A stretch of DNA of 64,000 nt from Malania oleifera. Its lineage: Eukaryota > Streptophyta > Magnoliopsida > Santalales > Ximeniaceae. A program made the translations under genes and the position numbers. Under the pieces are notes generated by a model that was not told the DNA's origin, ran no database searches, and worked only from the letters and a program-made list of their open reading frames with translations. How positions within the stretch are numbered: the stretch's first letter is position 1; each line of letters begins with the position of its first letter. The DNA lies in contig NC_080428.1 of NCBI RefSeq assembly GCF_029873635.1, forward strand, positions 67,637,601 through 67,701,600. The letters are read 5' to 3'. Positions 1-10,943 of the stretch are shown here, piece after piece.

Positions 1-712
1 GGAGACAAAGAATGAGTGCAACAACCACATGACGACGCACTAGTACTCTCCTTACTGGTGGCAAATTACAAAGTAAGTCGTGTATTTGATAGATAACGGT
101 AGCTCGGCCAACGTTATGTTATGGTCGATGCTCAAAGGAATGAAGATCGGCAAGGAACGACTCAAACCAATCTCAACCCCCTTAGTCAGGTTCGGTGAGG
201 ACGTAGTTCATCCCATGGGAACAATCACACTACCAGTAACAATAGGGACGACCCCACAACAAGTTACTTCACTGACGGAATTCCTGGTAGTCGACCGGCC
301 ATCAGTATACAACATCATATTAGGCCGCCCCTTGCTTAATGCTGTCCGGGCCGTAACATCAACATACCACCTCAAGATGAAATTCCCTACCCCACACAGG
401 ATTGGGGTGGTCAAGGGAGATCAAGCAGTGGCTCGGAACTACTACGTAATGGCCTTAAAAGGGAAGATAGAAGCCTGGGAGACCTTAACCATAGAAGACC
501 TGGAGATGAGGGGGGAATACGCTCAAATCAGCACAGTGGGTGAAGACATCACACATATACCCCTAAAAGGAAACCAGAAGAGGTGCATGCAAATCGGGAG
601 CCGCCTACCTGACACCTTGAAAGCAGAACTAAGCGAACTACTGGGCGAATTCACAGACGTGTTCACTTGGTCGGCCGAAGATATGCCGAGTATTGACCCT
701 GCAATCATATAG
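1..712 (+). pseudogene. Tat-lineage Ty3 retrotransposon, protease region of pol
   Basis: This is the protease part of a Ty3/gypsy polyprotein, which would cut Gag-Pol into its mature pieces. The open stretch from 80 encodes an aspartic protease core: LIDNGSSAN holds the catalytic Asp (DNG in place of the commoner DTG), and YNIILGRPLLN followed by a TSTYHLKMKFPT block is typical of plant Tat/Ogre-type proteases. Coding similarity runs upstream to base 1 (PHDDALVLSLLVANYK), so the ATG at 80 is not a true start and the element continues off the left edge. The frame closes at 712 with a stop where intact relatives read into reverse transcriptase. Family assignment is by motif only. Confidence 0.85.
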
Positions 713-1560
713 CACAAGTTGCAAGTTGACCCCAACCACCGACCTGTGAAATAGAAGAAAAGGAGCTTCGCGATGGAGCCAATCGAGGTAATTGATGAAG
801 AGGTGACGAAACTGGTGCAAGCCAGGTTTGTCAAGGAGGTTAACTATCTGAAGTGGTTAAGCAACGTGGAATGACGCACCTGCATAGATTTCATAGACCT
901 AAATAAGGCATGTCCGAATGATAGCTTCCCTCTCCCCTGAATTGATCAGCTGGTGGATTCAACCTCCGGGCATGAACTTCTCAGCTTTATGGTTGCCTAC
1001 TCGGGATACAATCAAATCCCAATGCATCGAGCTGATAAAGAGAAAACATCCTTTGTCACCGAGAGAGGGCTATATTGTTACCGACTAATGCCCTTCGGAT
1101 TAAAAAACGCAAGGGCCACGTATTAGAGATTGGTGAATAGGATATTTAAATAACAACTCAGTAAAACAATGGAAGCATACGTAGACGACATGCTGGTGAA
1201 AAGTTTAAAAGTGAAGGAGCACTGCAAAGATCTGAGGGAGACGTTTGAGTTGTTGCACAGGTACCAAATGAAACTAAACACTTCGAAGTGCATGTTTGGT
1301 GTTTCTGCAAGAAAGTTTCTTGGATTTATGGTGACGCACAGAGGGATAGAAGCCAATCCGGACAAAATAAGGGCACTATTAGAAATAGAGGCCCCACGGA
1401 CGAAGAAAGAGGTCTAAATCTTGACAGGAAGGATAGCCTCCCTCAACAAATTTGTCTCCTGCTCAAGGGACAAAGGCCTACCCTTCTTCAAGGCACTAAG
1501 GAAGAAAGGAGGATTTGAATTGGGGAAGGAGCAGAAGAAAGCCTTCGAACAACTCAAATA
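713..1560 (+). pseudogene. Tat-lineage reverse transcriptase, frameshifted
   Basis: Reverse transcriptase of the same element, in several frames with stops. Recognisable blocks in order are CIDFIDLNKACPND, IDQLVDST, MPFGLKNA and, from 1169, the catalytic YVDDMLVKS block followed by FLGFMVTHRGIEANPDKIRALLE. The stretch between LSNVE and CIDF lacks about a dozen codons that normally carry the VKKKNGKWRM block, so a deletion has removed a conserved RT motif as well as breaking the frame. The thumb and connection region (about 1400-1560) is also frame-broken. This copy cannot make an active enzyme. Confidence 0.85.
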
Positions 1561-2485
1561 GTATTTTGGCTCTTCGCCTCTATTAACAAAGGCGAATCCG
1601 GGAGAATACCTCTACTTATACATAGCTTCGATGGCAAATGTGATCAGCTCGGTCCTAGTTCAAGAAGAAAGTAGGCAGCACAGACCCATATACTACACTA
1701 GCAAAGTGTTGAGTAGAGCTGAGAAGAATTACAGTACGGGTGAAAAGGCAACCTTCTCCATCATTTGTGTCGCACGAAAGTTGAGGCCTTACTTTCAAGC
1801 GCACAAGGTAATTGTGTTGAGAAACCTACCATTGAGGCAGATTTTTCAGCGGCTAGAGAGTTCGGGAAGGATGATGAAGTGGTCCATTGAATTAGGTGAG
1901 TTCGATATACAATGCCTACCAAGGCCTACTGTCAAGGCCCAGGTGCTAGCCGGCTTTACAGCTGAAAGACCCCCCGAGGTAGCACGAAAGTCGGAGGTAC
2001 GGATGCTACACATCGACGAGTCATCTAATGCAGCCGGAGGAGGAGTGAGGTTTATCCTCAAGGCACCAGACAGTACAGATACCTTATATACATTAAAGTT
2101 GGAGTTCTCAGCAACAAACAATAACATTGAGTATGAAGCTTTGTTAGCAGGACTACACCTGACAAAAGCACTAGGGGTAGCACAAATTAAGGTATCAAGT
2201 GATTCTCAGTTAGTGGTAGAGCAAGTGAATGGAGAATTTGAGGCTAGGGATCTAAAAATGAAGAAGTATATAGCCAACGCCCAAGAATATGCTAAAGCAT
2301 TCGTTCATTTTGATATAGAACGTGTGCCAAGATTCGAGAACACCAAGGCTGATGCACTTGCAAAATTAACCTCAGCCACTAGCTCAGAATGGAGGGATGC
2401 TATTTACCTAGAGCGAGTCGGAAAACCCTCACATGAGGAGGGAAGTGTTAACTTGCTAGATTCTGGAATCAACGAGGGGGACTAG
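1561..2485 (+). pseudogene. Tat-lineage RNase H plus second (archaeal-like) RNase H
   Basis: Two RNase H-type domains lie in one open stretch (codons from 1631). The first is the degenerate Ty3 RNase H attached to RT (RPIYYTSKVLSRAEKNYS, then ARKLRPYFQAHKV). The second begins near residue 126 of this stretch with LHIDESS and continues through NNNIEYEALLAGL, VSSDSQLVV and NTKADALAKL, which carry the D-E-D-D metal-binding residues. A second, archaeal-like RNase H after the first is diagnostic of the plant Tat lineage (established knowledge). The second domain looks catalytically complete although the element around it is dead. The stop at 2483-2485 separates it from integrase. Confidence 0.85.
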
Positions 2486-3719
2486 AGGGCGCCTCTAGTG
2501 CAATACCTCCGCGATAGATCCTTACCAGAGGACAAGAAGGAGTCTCTAAAAATGAGGAGGAAGGTAACAAGGTACACACCTATAAACCAGGAGCTATACA
2601 AACGATCCTTAACGTTGCCATACCTGCGGTGTATGAGTAATGAAGAAGGAAAGTACGTACTAAGGGAGATCCACGAAGGGGTATGTAGAAATCATCTAGC
2701 TAGCAGGGCTCTAATTCACAAGGCTTTACAGCATGGATTTTACTAGCCCACAATGAGGAAGGACGCGGTCGAGTTCGTCAAAAGGTGTGACAAGTGCTAG
2801 CGGTGCGCGGGAGTACCTCATGGGCAATCTAATCTTCTCTCCCCTCTAACCAGTCCTTGTCCCTTCGCCCAGTGGACACTAGACATCTTGGGACCTCTAC
2901 CTCCAGCAACCAGCCAAAGGAAGTTCCTGTTGGTGGCAATTGATTACTTCACTAAGTGGGTAGAGGTTGAAGCCCTCACCCACATAATTGAGCAAAACAT
3001 CACACGATTCATTTGGACATCGGTGGTTTGCCGGTTCAGAATCCCATGGACCATAGTCACTAACCACGGGAGACAGTTCGATAATGAGCGCTTCAAAAAT
3101 TTATGCTCCAACTTGTCCATTAAACTCTTGTTTGCAATAGTGGCACATCCCCAAAGTAATGGTTAGGTGGAAAACATGAACCGAACGATACTGTACAGCT
3201 TAAGGACACGACTCGAGTATGTGCAAGGAAAGTGGGTGGAAGAGCTCCCCTCCATAATTTGCGCGTACCACACTACCCAACGAGCAGCGATAGGGGAAAC
3301 CCCGTTTATGCTTGTATTTGGTGTAGAAGTCGTCATCCCCGCTGAAGTGGGGATCCCCTCTTGGTAAAGGCAGAACTTTAATGAGCAAAACAATAATGAA
3401 GAGCTCGGGACGAAGATAGACTTAGTAAAAGAGAGACAAGAGAAGGCGCGCCTAAAAATTGCGACATACTAACAAAAGGTGGTGAAGTACTACAATACTC
3501 GCATAATAATGCGAAACTTCCAACCCGGAGACCTGGTCCTCATGAAGGCGCGAATCAGCCCATTAGAACCAGGGCCACACAAGCTAAAGCCGAGCTGGGA
3601 GGGACCATACCGGGTTACAGCGGAAATAAAACCGGGACATACAAACTAGAGGACGTAGAGGGAAAAAAGATTAAAAATACGTGGAACTCTGATATGCTAA
3701 AAAAATATTACTCTTGAGT
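2486..3719 (+). pseudogene. Tat-lineage integrase, catalytic Asp replaced
   Basis: Integrase region in several pieces. The zinc-binding HHCC domain is visible (H of IHEGVCRNH, then CDKC just before a stop near 2800). The core follows: LDILGPLPPAT with the first catalytic Asp, IDYFTKWVEVEAL, then VTNHGRQFDN, where the second catalytic Asp is Asn, then a stop before VENMNRTI, which keeps the Glu. The C-terminal GDLVLMKARI...LKPSWEGPYRV block ends with a stop at about 3716. There is no chromodomain, as expected for Tat elements. The D-to-N change, the stops and the frameshifts make this copy inactive. Confidence 0.85.
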
Positions 3720-3830
3720 GTATTATACGACGAAGTAGTGAGTTTCAAATAGAACAGTTGTACCCTCAATAAACTCAAAAATGCATTGCATCATGTTGAA
3801 TAAAACTACAGATAAAATGTTTTCAGCAGA

Positions 3831-4692
3831 TCAGCTGGCTTTGCTCCCTTCTCCAGCTTCCTCTTCCTCCCCCTCATCCTCCTCGTCTATTTCTTCCATG
3901 GAGTTGGGACTCTCACGGCCGTACTCATGTGAACACACACTATCCAAGAGAAGGTCAGGGTGCATAGTCCTGACCTGCTCTCGGCACCTCCTGAAGCCTA
4001 CTCGATAAGTTTTGGCGGTATTCATAAAGAACCGTGCTAAATCCTTATACTCCCTTACCGCAGCTCGGGTAGCATTAGCAGCAGTAGCCGCCACAACAAC
4101 AGGAACCTCCTCCCTCTGGAACCGCTCAATCTCTGCCTAAAGGGCCTGCTCGCAGAGCTTGGCATCGCGGAGCTCATTCTAGGTGACAACGTATTTTTCC
4201 CTTGCATCCAAGGTTTACCGATACATCTCAACAACCTTCTCTTCCTGTGTCAGGGCCATGGTCGCCAGCTGAGAACAAACAAAGGGAAGAACAGGTAAAA
4301 AAAAAAATTTTAAGGAGAAAAAGGAGAAGACGAGCGAACACAGTCGAAAAGCATAAATTTCACAAATGCCTGGTATGTGGTGTGTCTGATCTTCGCCGAA
4401 AGGACGTTGGGAAAAGAACACTGGGCTTGCACAAAATCCTCCACATGAACCGCCCTACAAAGCACGGGAACAGAACGGGTTGGCTCGTGAAAAATAGCCT
4501 TATTAAAAACCATCGGGACAGGGGGATAAGCTGCTACAACATTCTCTGTAGCAGGAGCCTCATTGTTGCCTACAGCGACCGCCTCCCTCAGAAACGACTC
4601 TCCTTTGAGCTCCCTTCTCTTCTTCTTACTCCTGCTCACCCTTTGTTTTTTGTCTTCTTCCATAAGAGATTTGAAATTAGGAATAGCTTCCC
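3831..4692 (-). pseudogene. 3' part of antisense ORF of the Tat element (putative gypsy-type transposon protein)
   Basis: Minus-strand coding remnant between pol and the 3' LTR. It reads IPNFKSLMEEDKKQRVSRSK from about 4690. A pyrimidine-rich tract ending TTCTCAG at about 4268 resembles a 3' splice site, after which MALTQEEKVVEMYR leads (through stops) into YKDLARFFMNTAKTY and RTMHPDLLL, ending with an acidic tail (EEIDEEDEGEEEE) at 3831. Plant Tat elements are known to carry such an antisense gene, often annotated 'putative gypsy type transposon'. Its function is unknown. Its 5' half lies at 7105-7940, on the other side of an inserted LTR. Exon edges are inferred. Confidence 0.6.
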
Positions 4693-7060
4693 AATAGGGG
4701 GGTGAATTGGATTTTAAAAATTTCTTTTAATTCATTTTTAGAATTCTTAAACTTATTTTATTTCATTTAACCAATTTGTGACTAATTTGTTTAATTTGTT
4801 AAACACTCAAGAACTTAGCTTCTTTATTTAATCCTTAACTATACAAACATCGAATCATTCAACCAAACCAATCAACTATAATTAGAAAGCAAACAAACAA
4901 GCCAACGCACAACACTTTTGTAATATAAAAACTCAAAATGGTTGTTTGTTGATATTAACCAAATTTGAACCAAGCCCTGTAGTGAATGAAAATTTATGCT
5001 TGCTGATGTAAAGCCCTGTATAAATGAATCCAATCACTCTTTCCAAATATTTAGAATTCAAATAAACTCTTGGTAAATTTATCTTTGGGATGTTAACCAA
5101 GTAACGTACTTCCGTATGGTTTCCGCAAGATATGGTGTAACCAACGTACTCACTTTCGGTTTCCGCAATCCAAATCAAAATTGGACTCTAAGTTTACTTG
5201 ATTTCCAAATATGTGTAGTATGTATAATTTAGATATTTAAAACATCCATGCAGTTATATATGAACTGAAAATAAAGAATAGGGAAAGAGAGAGTGAGACG
5301 GAGATTTTTACGAGGTTCGGCTTATACCCAGCCTACGTCCTTGCCTTTGGCAAACCACCAAAGGATTCATTAAACCTGTTCCATTGATGGGTGGAACAAA
5401 ACCTTTACAAGCGATACCCCACACTCAAACACTCCTTCGCTAGGCTAGAGTCCGCCTCTCCAAACGATGTCCCCTTGTTTGGTCACTCCTTAATTAGGCT
5501 AAAGCTCGCCTCTCTAAGCAATATTCCTTTGCTTAGCCAACGATCCAAACAATCCTTAGAATCGTCAATCTATAAGAAAAATAAAAAGAATAGTTGTGTA
5601 CAAGAAACACTCTCTAAAAAGAGCAAGTTAGTACAAGTTCAGCACTATATACTTCAATGTAAAATATCAATATGAAATAGAATGAAGTTCAAGTGTAGAA
5701 TTCACCAATATCCTTCTTAAATGAGGATTAAGCAGTAGGAATTCAGAGGAGGAAGGATTAGCACTTCAAAATATCTTAGCAAAAAAGTTTTGTAATGAGT
5801 GAGCAAGAGAACTTGTAAGAACGAGAGTGCTTTCAGCTTCTCAAAACAGATTTTTCAATTCTTGGTTATATTTTGATTTGCAAAACCATGTATTTATAGG
5901 CTTTCAAACAAGTTTCCTTCTTGCTAAAATTTCCTTAAAGAGTTTCCCAAGTTGTTAGAAAATTTGGAGCTCAAAATGGCTATATTTTAAAATATTAGAA
6001 TTTAAAAATTTACCCGTTGAACAGTGTTCAGATGTCTGAAGAGTCGTGTTCAGTCATCTAAAGTTCCTGAAATCCCTTAAAAAATGAACTACACACAAGG
6101 TCAGATGTCTGAAGGGAGGGTTCAGACGTTTGAAGTGTCGAGTTTAGACGTCTGAATAGCTACTGCCTGTTTTATTTTTGTCCTAAAAAATCTTCAGATG
6201 TCTGAAGTGACGAGTTCAGACATCTGAAGTGGTTCTATGTGCTGTTCAGACAGCTGAAGTTCCTCCTGTGAACAGTGTTCAGATGGCAAATAGCTGTGAC
6301 ACCACTTCAGTGTTTTGGCTATAACTTTTTCTGTATAACTCCAAATTAAGTGTTATTGGTGTAAAAAGAAAGTTAAGAGAAAATCCTACAACTTTTATGT
6401 TGAACATATTTTAAAATAAGGATATTTTGATAGAAAAAAATTCATCTCAATGCGGATGTATAAAAATTGACAGCATTTGGAAAAACTCTTTTTTGTGCTT
6501 TTCATTCTAAAAATGATTCTAACCTTTTTTAAAATAATTTTTAACCTTATAAAAATATTTTTCAAGTATGTCCAAGTATGTTAAAAGGTATCTAGGTCCA
6601 AGAAGTTAACCTAAGAGTTTCAAAATATTTCAAACGATATTTTAGACATTAAAGCACTTACATGAGACTTCTAAGACATTAACATTCTAGGTTATTGAGT
6701 CTTCATGCTTTGTCCTTGGATTGAGTCCATCTTTTCTTCAAGCTTCCATATTCTTCGAGCTTTCTCACTTTGCCTTTCTTTGGCTCTTTTGACTTTAATA
6801 TTCCTTGGCTTTCAACAACTCATTCATGTCCCCATAATCTTCAAGGTTTAATATATCATCTTTAAATCCATGCTTTGACTCTTTAAAACTTCATTTGATT
6901 CTTGTAAGCACTTTGATCTTGCTTTTTCATATATGAGCCCTGAAATAACATTACTCACACAAATGCATTAAATTCCACTTGTTTGTCAGCATCAAAACAA
7001 GACAACAAGATTCTAAACCTTGTAAGGCCAACAAGATTCATACTTGTTAAACTCCATATC
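4693..7060 (-). mobile_element. Copia-type (Sirevirus-like) LTR inserted in the antisense ORF, boundaries approximate
   Basis: AT-rich block of about 2.4 kb separating the two halves of the antisense gene. Read on the minus strand it begins near a TTTTGATGCTGACAAACAAG motif (about 7005) and ends near CCAATTCACCCCCC (about 4700), two signatures I associate with Sirevirus/copia LTR ends. It also carries a TTTACGAGGTTCGGC block (5306) common in such LTRs. No coding region is visible, so it is probably a solo LTR. I could not find a convincing target-site duplication, and both ends may be off by tens of bases. Confidence 0.45.
6010..6250. repeat. Interspersed TTCAGAYGTCTGAA palindromes
   Basis: At least six copies or near-copies of a 14-base palindrome of the form TTCAGACGTCTGAA / TTCAGATGTCTGAA occur within about 240 bases of the copia-type LTR. 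They are spaced 20-60 bases apart with unrelated sequence between. Variation is mostly C/T and G/A inside the CG core. Confidence 0.7.
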
Positions 7061-7104
7061 TATAAAGGTAAAAGAGGAAGTAAGAATGTCAAGAACAACA
7101 GAAA

Positions 7105-7940
7105 TATCTAGATACATTATGAGATCAAAGGCAAGATAAGACTTGGGGAAACGGGGCTGATCCCCCACTGCATAAGGACTCGCTCCTTGAGCAGCTCCTC
7201 ATGAGGGACTATCCCCTACTGACAAAGGGCTTGTAGCTCTTTCAGGATAGCATGCTCGCCGGGAGAGAGCGTCAAAGGAATATGACGCACCCGAGCTAAA
7301 AGAGAGAGAAAAAAAAAATGAAACAGGTAAGCAATAGGTACCCTACCCACAGCTCCTGCATACGTAATAAATAAATAAAGGGGAGAGAACGTCACCATCA
7401 AGAGGAGTAGACCATATGCGAGAGCCGGTATAATTCAACTCCCCAGATACAAAGAAGTACCGGGACTTCCAATTGTGTATGGAAGAACTACTCGGAGTAA
7501 AGAGTTTATAGTCGGACAAAGTGTTGAAGTAGTACAATTCCTTCTCTACAGAGTGCATTCTCATTTGGAAGCAACTTTGAAAGAGAGGTACCGTGGGCCG
7601 GTAACCTTGTATGAACAAAAGAACGGCAAAGCACACAAGAGAAAGGTAGGAGTTTGGAACAAGCTGTGAGGGGGCAATACGGTAAAAACGTAATACATTA
7701 GAAATTAGAGGGGGAAAAGGAAGTCTAAGACCTAAGTTTAGGTAGTCCATGTACAAACAGAGCTCACTGGGGCCGGGATCAAGGACCGACTCTGAGCTAC
7801 TGGGCAATCAAATACTAATGTTCGCGGGGATAGCAAAAAAGTACAGAAAATTTTGTATATCGGAGGAGGACAGATCACACCGAGCACTCCTTACTGTGAT
7901 CGGAGCCCTCACTGGGTGCGCTGAAAACTCCATATGATAA
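7105..7940 (-). pseudogene. 5' part of antisense ORF of the Tat element (putative gypsy-type transposon protein)
   Basis: Start of the minus-strand gene. An ATG at 7937 opens MEFSAHPVRAPITV. The frame passes one TGA (an Arg position in relatives, probably CGA to TGA) in IPANISI*LPSSSE and continues as DPGPSELCLYMDYLNLGLRLPFPPLIS, RIAPSQLVPNSY and KSRYFFVSGELNYTGSRIW, the conserved N-terminal region of the 'putative gypsy type transposon' family. Near 7355 the frame is lost just where GCTGTG/GGTAGG offers a donor. A polypyrimidine tract ending CTCTTTTAG at about 7298 offers an acceptor, after which RVRHIPLTLSPGEHAILKELQALC continues. A second acceptor-like TTTATAG is at about 7064. The gene therefore looks spliced. 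It is interrupted by the LTR at 4693-7060. Confidence 0.6.
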
Positions 7941-8309
7941 AATCAAAATGCAGAGCAAACGAAACAAACAATTTCTGCAAACGGATCAAACAAGCGAGCT
8001 TCCCACAAAAATAAGGAAGACACTGTGCCAAAAAGGATCAAACGGACAGACCTTGCATAAAAACACGATAGACACTATGCAAAAACAGATAAAAAAGGCA
8101 AACTTCTAATAAGAATAGCGAATATCATGAAAAACAAGACAAACATACAATACCACACAAAAGAGGAGAAAAACAACCAAAGAAAGGGCAGAAGGAAAGC
8201 GTACCTAGCGAAAAGAAGGAACCCTTTAGGTGAGATGAGAAGCGAATGAAGAAGCACACGCCTTTATAAAGAAAAGCCTACACGAATCCCCGAGGAAGTT
8301 GGCATCTCG
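7941..8309. other. Non-coding spacer between antisense ORF and 3' LTR
   Basis: A-rich on the plus strand, with no coding similarity that I can see. It would contain the promoter and leader of the antisense gene, but I recognise no clear TATA box. Confidence 0.5.
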
Positions 8310-8321
8310 AGGAGGCGGGGA
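8310..8321 (+). promoter_or_regulatory. Polypurine tract of the Tat element
   Basis: The purine run AGGAGGCGGGGA lies immediately before the TGTAGAACC start of the 3' LTR. This is the expected position of the plus-strand DNA synthesis primer. Confidence 0.65.
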
Positions 8322-8520
8322 TGTAGAACCAGGGTGTGCGTCTCGAGGGAAAAGATATGAAAAATCCTTGTACACACGTTAACGTGGTGCCAATTTCAAG
8401 AATTCGTGACTTCTCGAGGTATGGCCAATTTAATGTGCACTTATTACACTCTTGCAGGGCAGCAAACGTTGCAAAAAGACTGCAATGTCACTTCAAAAGC
8501 AGCCAGACTGACAGCCCCAT

Positions 8521-8850
8521 AAATGAGCACAACTCATTAGACAGATAAGGCCTAACTGACGAACACCGCTCATAAGGCCACGCAACCGCCCAACAAATGA
8601 GCACAGCTCATTAGACAGATAAGGCCTAACTGATGAGCATGGCTTGAGAGGCCAAACAACTGTCTAACAAATGAGCACAACTCATTAGGCAGATAAGGCC
8701 CAACTGATGAGCACGACTCGTAAGGCCACTCAATCGCCCGACAAATAAGTACAACTTATTAGGCAGATAAGTTTCAACTGATGAGCATGACTCGTGAGGC
8801 CACGCAACCGCTTAACAAATGAGCACAACTTATTAGACGGTAAAAAAGCC
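8521..8850. repeat. 74-bp tandem array in the Tat LTR
   Basis: The block starting AAATGAGCACAACTCATTAG recurs at 8521, 8595, 8669, 8743 and 8817, exactly 74 bases apart each time, giving about 4.5 copies. Each unit contains the inverted pair GAGCACAACTC / GATGAGCA and a TAAGGCC block. Confidence 0.9.
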
Positions 8851-9480
8851 TAGAAGCAATAGCTCGGCAAAACCTGCTCGGTAAAAAAGCCTCAGAGCAG
8901 CAGCTTAGCAAAGAGTGCTTCGGAGAGCAGCTCGGCAAAACCTGCTCGGCAAAAAAGCCTCGGAGAAGCAGCTCGGCAAAGAATGCTTCATAAAGCAACT
9001 CGGCAAAACTTGCTCGGCAAAAAAGCCTCGGAGCAGCAGCTCGGCAAAGAGTGCTTCAGAGAGCAGCTCGGAAAAACCTACTCGACGAAAAACCCTTGAA
9101 GCAATAGCTCGGCAAAAAGTATTCCAGAGAGCAGCTCCGCAAAACCTGCTTGGCAAAAAAGCCTCGGAAACAACAGCTCGACAAAGACTCCTTTGGGGAA
9201 TAGCTTGGCAAAGCCAGCTCAGCAAAAAGTACTCCGAAGAGTAGCTCAGCAAAACTAACTCACCAAAATGGCCTCGAAGCAACAACTTAGCAAAAAGTGC
9301 TCCGAAGAGCAGCTCGACAAAAATGCTTCAAGGAGCAGCTCAGCAAAGAGACCTAGAAGCAACAGCCCGGAAAAAATATCACGAAAAGCGGTTCGACACA
9401 ACAGCTCGGCAAAAAGTGCCTCGAAAAGCAACCCAGCAAAAATAGCTCGGCAAAAGGTTCCTTGAAGAGCAGTCTGGCAC
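8838..9480. repeat. ~68-bp tandem array in the Tat LTR
   Basis: The block CTCGGCAAAACCTGCTCGGC recurs at 8863, 8931 and 8999, 68 bases apart, and continues in increasingly degenerate form to about 9480 (roughly nine units). The long open frames across it on both strands are by-products of a repeat unit with few stop codons and show no protein similarity. Confidence 0.85.
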
Positions 9481-9877
9481 AAACGACTCGGTAAAGTCTC
9501 GAGAATCTGCTCGGCAAGGGCCAGGGAGGACAGAAATTCTCCATTAGGGGGGCTCGACAGAATCTGGTCGGTACGATCTGACCTGCACATACGAGGGAAC
9601 TGAGCTGCATGGAGATATCTGCCCGGTGCAGATCCTCAAGAAGGGTAGTTCGGAGACAATAAGCTCAGATCAGCAGAAGAGATGCGGGGAAGAGGCCAAG
9701 GTAAGTCATTGGACACCCATTTTTACTGTTGCATTTAACCTCTCTAAAGCATTTCCCTTACTTAGGCATCGAAGCGATCTCCCGGAGTACACCCTAAGTC
9801 CTCCAAGCCTTTCTTCATTTCCCTTTTTCAGGTCAACAGAAGTCGAAAGAGTAGTCTCCTAATTTTATCCCGCAACA

Positions 9878-10737
9878 ATTTTGAATTTTTGAAAGAACAT
9901 TTCATGAATTTTATTTTATATTTTTTAAGTTACATTCAGAAACATGAGTTTCAGGTTGTGGATTTAGGTTTAAGTGAATTTAGACAAATTTTAATGCACT
10001 TTTATATTATATATTATCCAAATCTAATATAATTTTAAATTCAATACCTCTCTAAACATAATATTAGTATTCTTTTTATACATTTTTTATTAGTGGTCAC
10101 ATAAGATATGATAACAAAATGCATAAAAATTATATTAATAACTTGATATTATCAAGCAATTTATAATTTAATTTTTGGTAAACTTCCTAAAATATTTAAA
10201 TTATTATTGTTGTTGATATGACATTATAATGTAAAAAATTTGATACTTAAATCATATTTGATTTTGATATGACATGAAATTAGAATATAAAGTGTGGGGT
10301 TTTTTTTTTTTTTTATAATGATAATACTAACATTAAAATTTGAAAAACTTGTTAATCTCATTCAATTTTAGACTTGATTTTCAAATAAGAGTTTTGCTGA
10401 AATTGAAATTCAAAATCATTAGGATTCGATTTTGAGAGGAGTTTAAGTAAAAGTAAATTAAAATTCGAGTAAATAAGAAAGCACAATTTTTTTTTGTTAA
10501 ATTTAAAGTAGTGAAAAACACTCATAACTATTAGTGCTTTTTTTATGGAATATAAATTTGTTCCAATATTTTCGTAATTTTCATTATGATCGAAAAAATG
10601 TTTAGATATATAAAAACAAAAAAGCATAAGCATAGGAACAAAATATAAGGATTTTTTAAATTAAAAATATGATGTTTCGCTAATAAAGATACACTTGACA
10701 ATTTAAAAATCTTATTTTTTGTATAATATGGAAAAAT
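9878..10737. other. AT-rich intergenic DNA, no gene seen
   Basis: Flank between the Tat 3' LTR and the next solo LTR. It contains short T runs and no coding, RNA or repeat structure that I can support. Confidence 0.6.
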
Positions 10738-10866
10738 TGTAACGCTTCAAAAAATTTTATGCAGTAAAAAAAATATTTATTGGAATAAGATATATATATA
10801 TATATATATAATGAATCTATCTTCCTATGGAAGATTGAATTTCAAACTTTCATAATACAACCCCCC

Positions 10867-10869
10867 AAA

Positions 10870-10941
<72 letters not shown>
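10867..10941. repeat. (CT)n microsatellite
   Basis: An almost pure CT run of about 75 bases in the leader-like part of the solo LTR. CT tracts occupy the same relative position in the other Ty3 LTRs here. Confidence 0.95.

Positions 10942-10943
<2 letters not shown>

Larger units (their letters stand above)
8322..9877 (+). mobile_element. 3' LTR of the Tat-lineage element
   Basis: Begins TGTAGAACC directly after the polypurine tract and ends GCAACA, giving TG...CA termini and a length of 1556 bp. The last 250 bases (TTGCATTTAACC, CTTACTTAGGCATCGAAG, TTTCAGGTCAACAG) resemble the R-U5 end of plant Tat LTRs. Two tandem arrays fill its middle. The 5' LTR lies outside the window, so TSD and LTR divergence cannot be measured. 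Confidence 0.7.

Noticed and set aside
4202-4705. 167-codon plus-strand frame
   Set aside because: It is the opposite strand of the Tat antisense gene, whose minus-strand frames carry the family motifs.
8521-9480. Regularly spaced repeats resembling a CRISPR array
   Set aside because: Units are contiguous tandem repeats without unique spacers, lie inside a plant LTR, and no cas genes are present.
8905-9610. Long open frames on both strands (up to 126 codons)
   Set aside because: They follow the 68-bp tandem unit in every frame, have no domain similarity and differ between units only by repeat drift.
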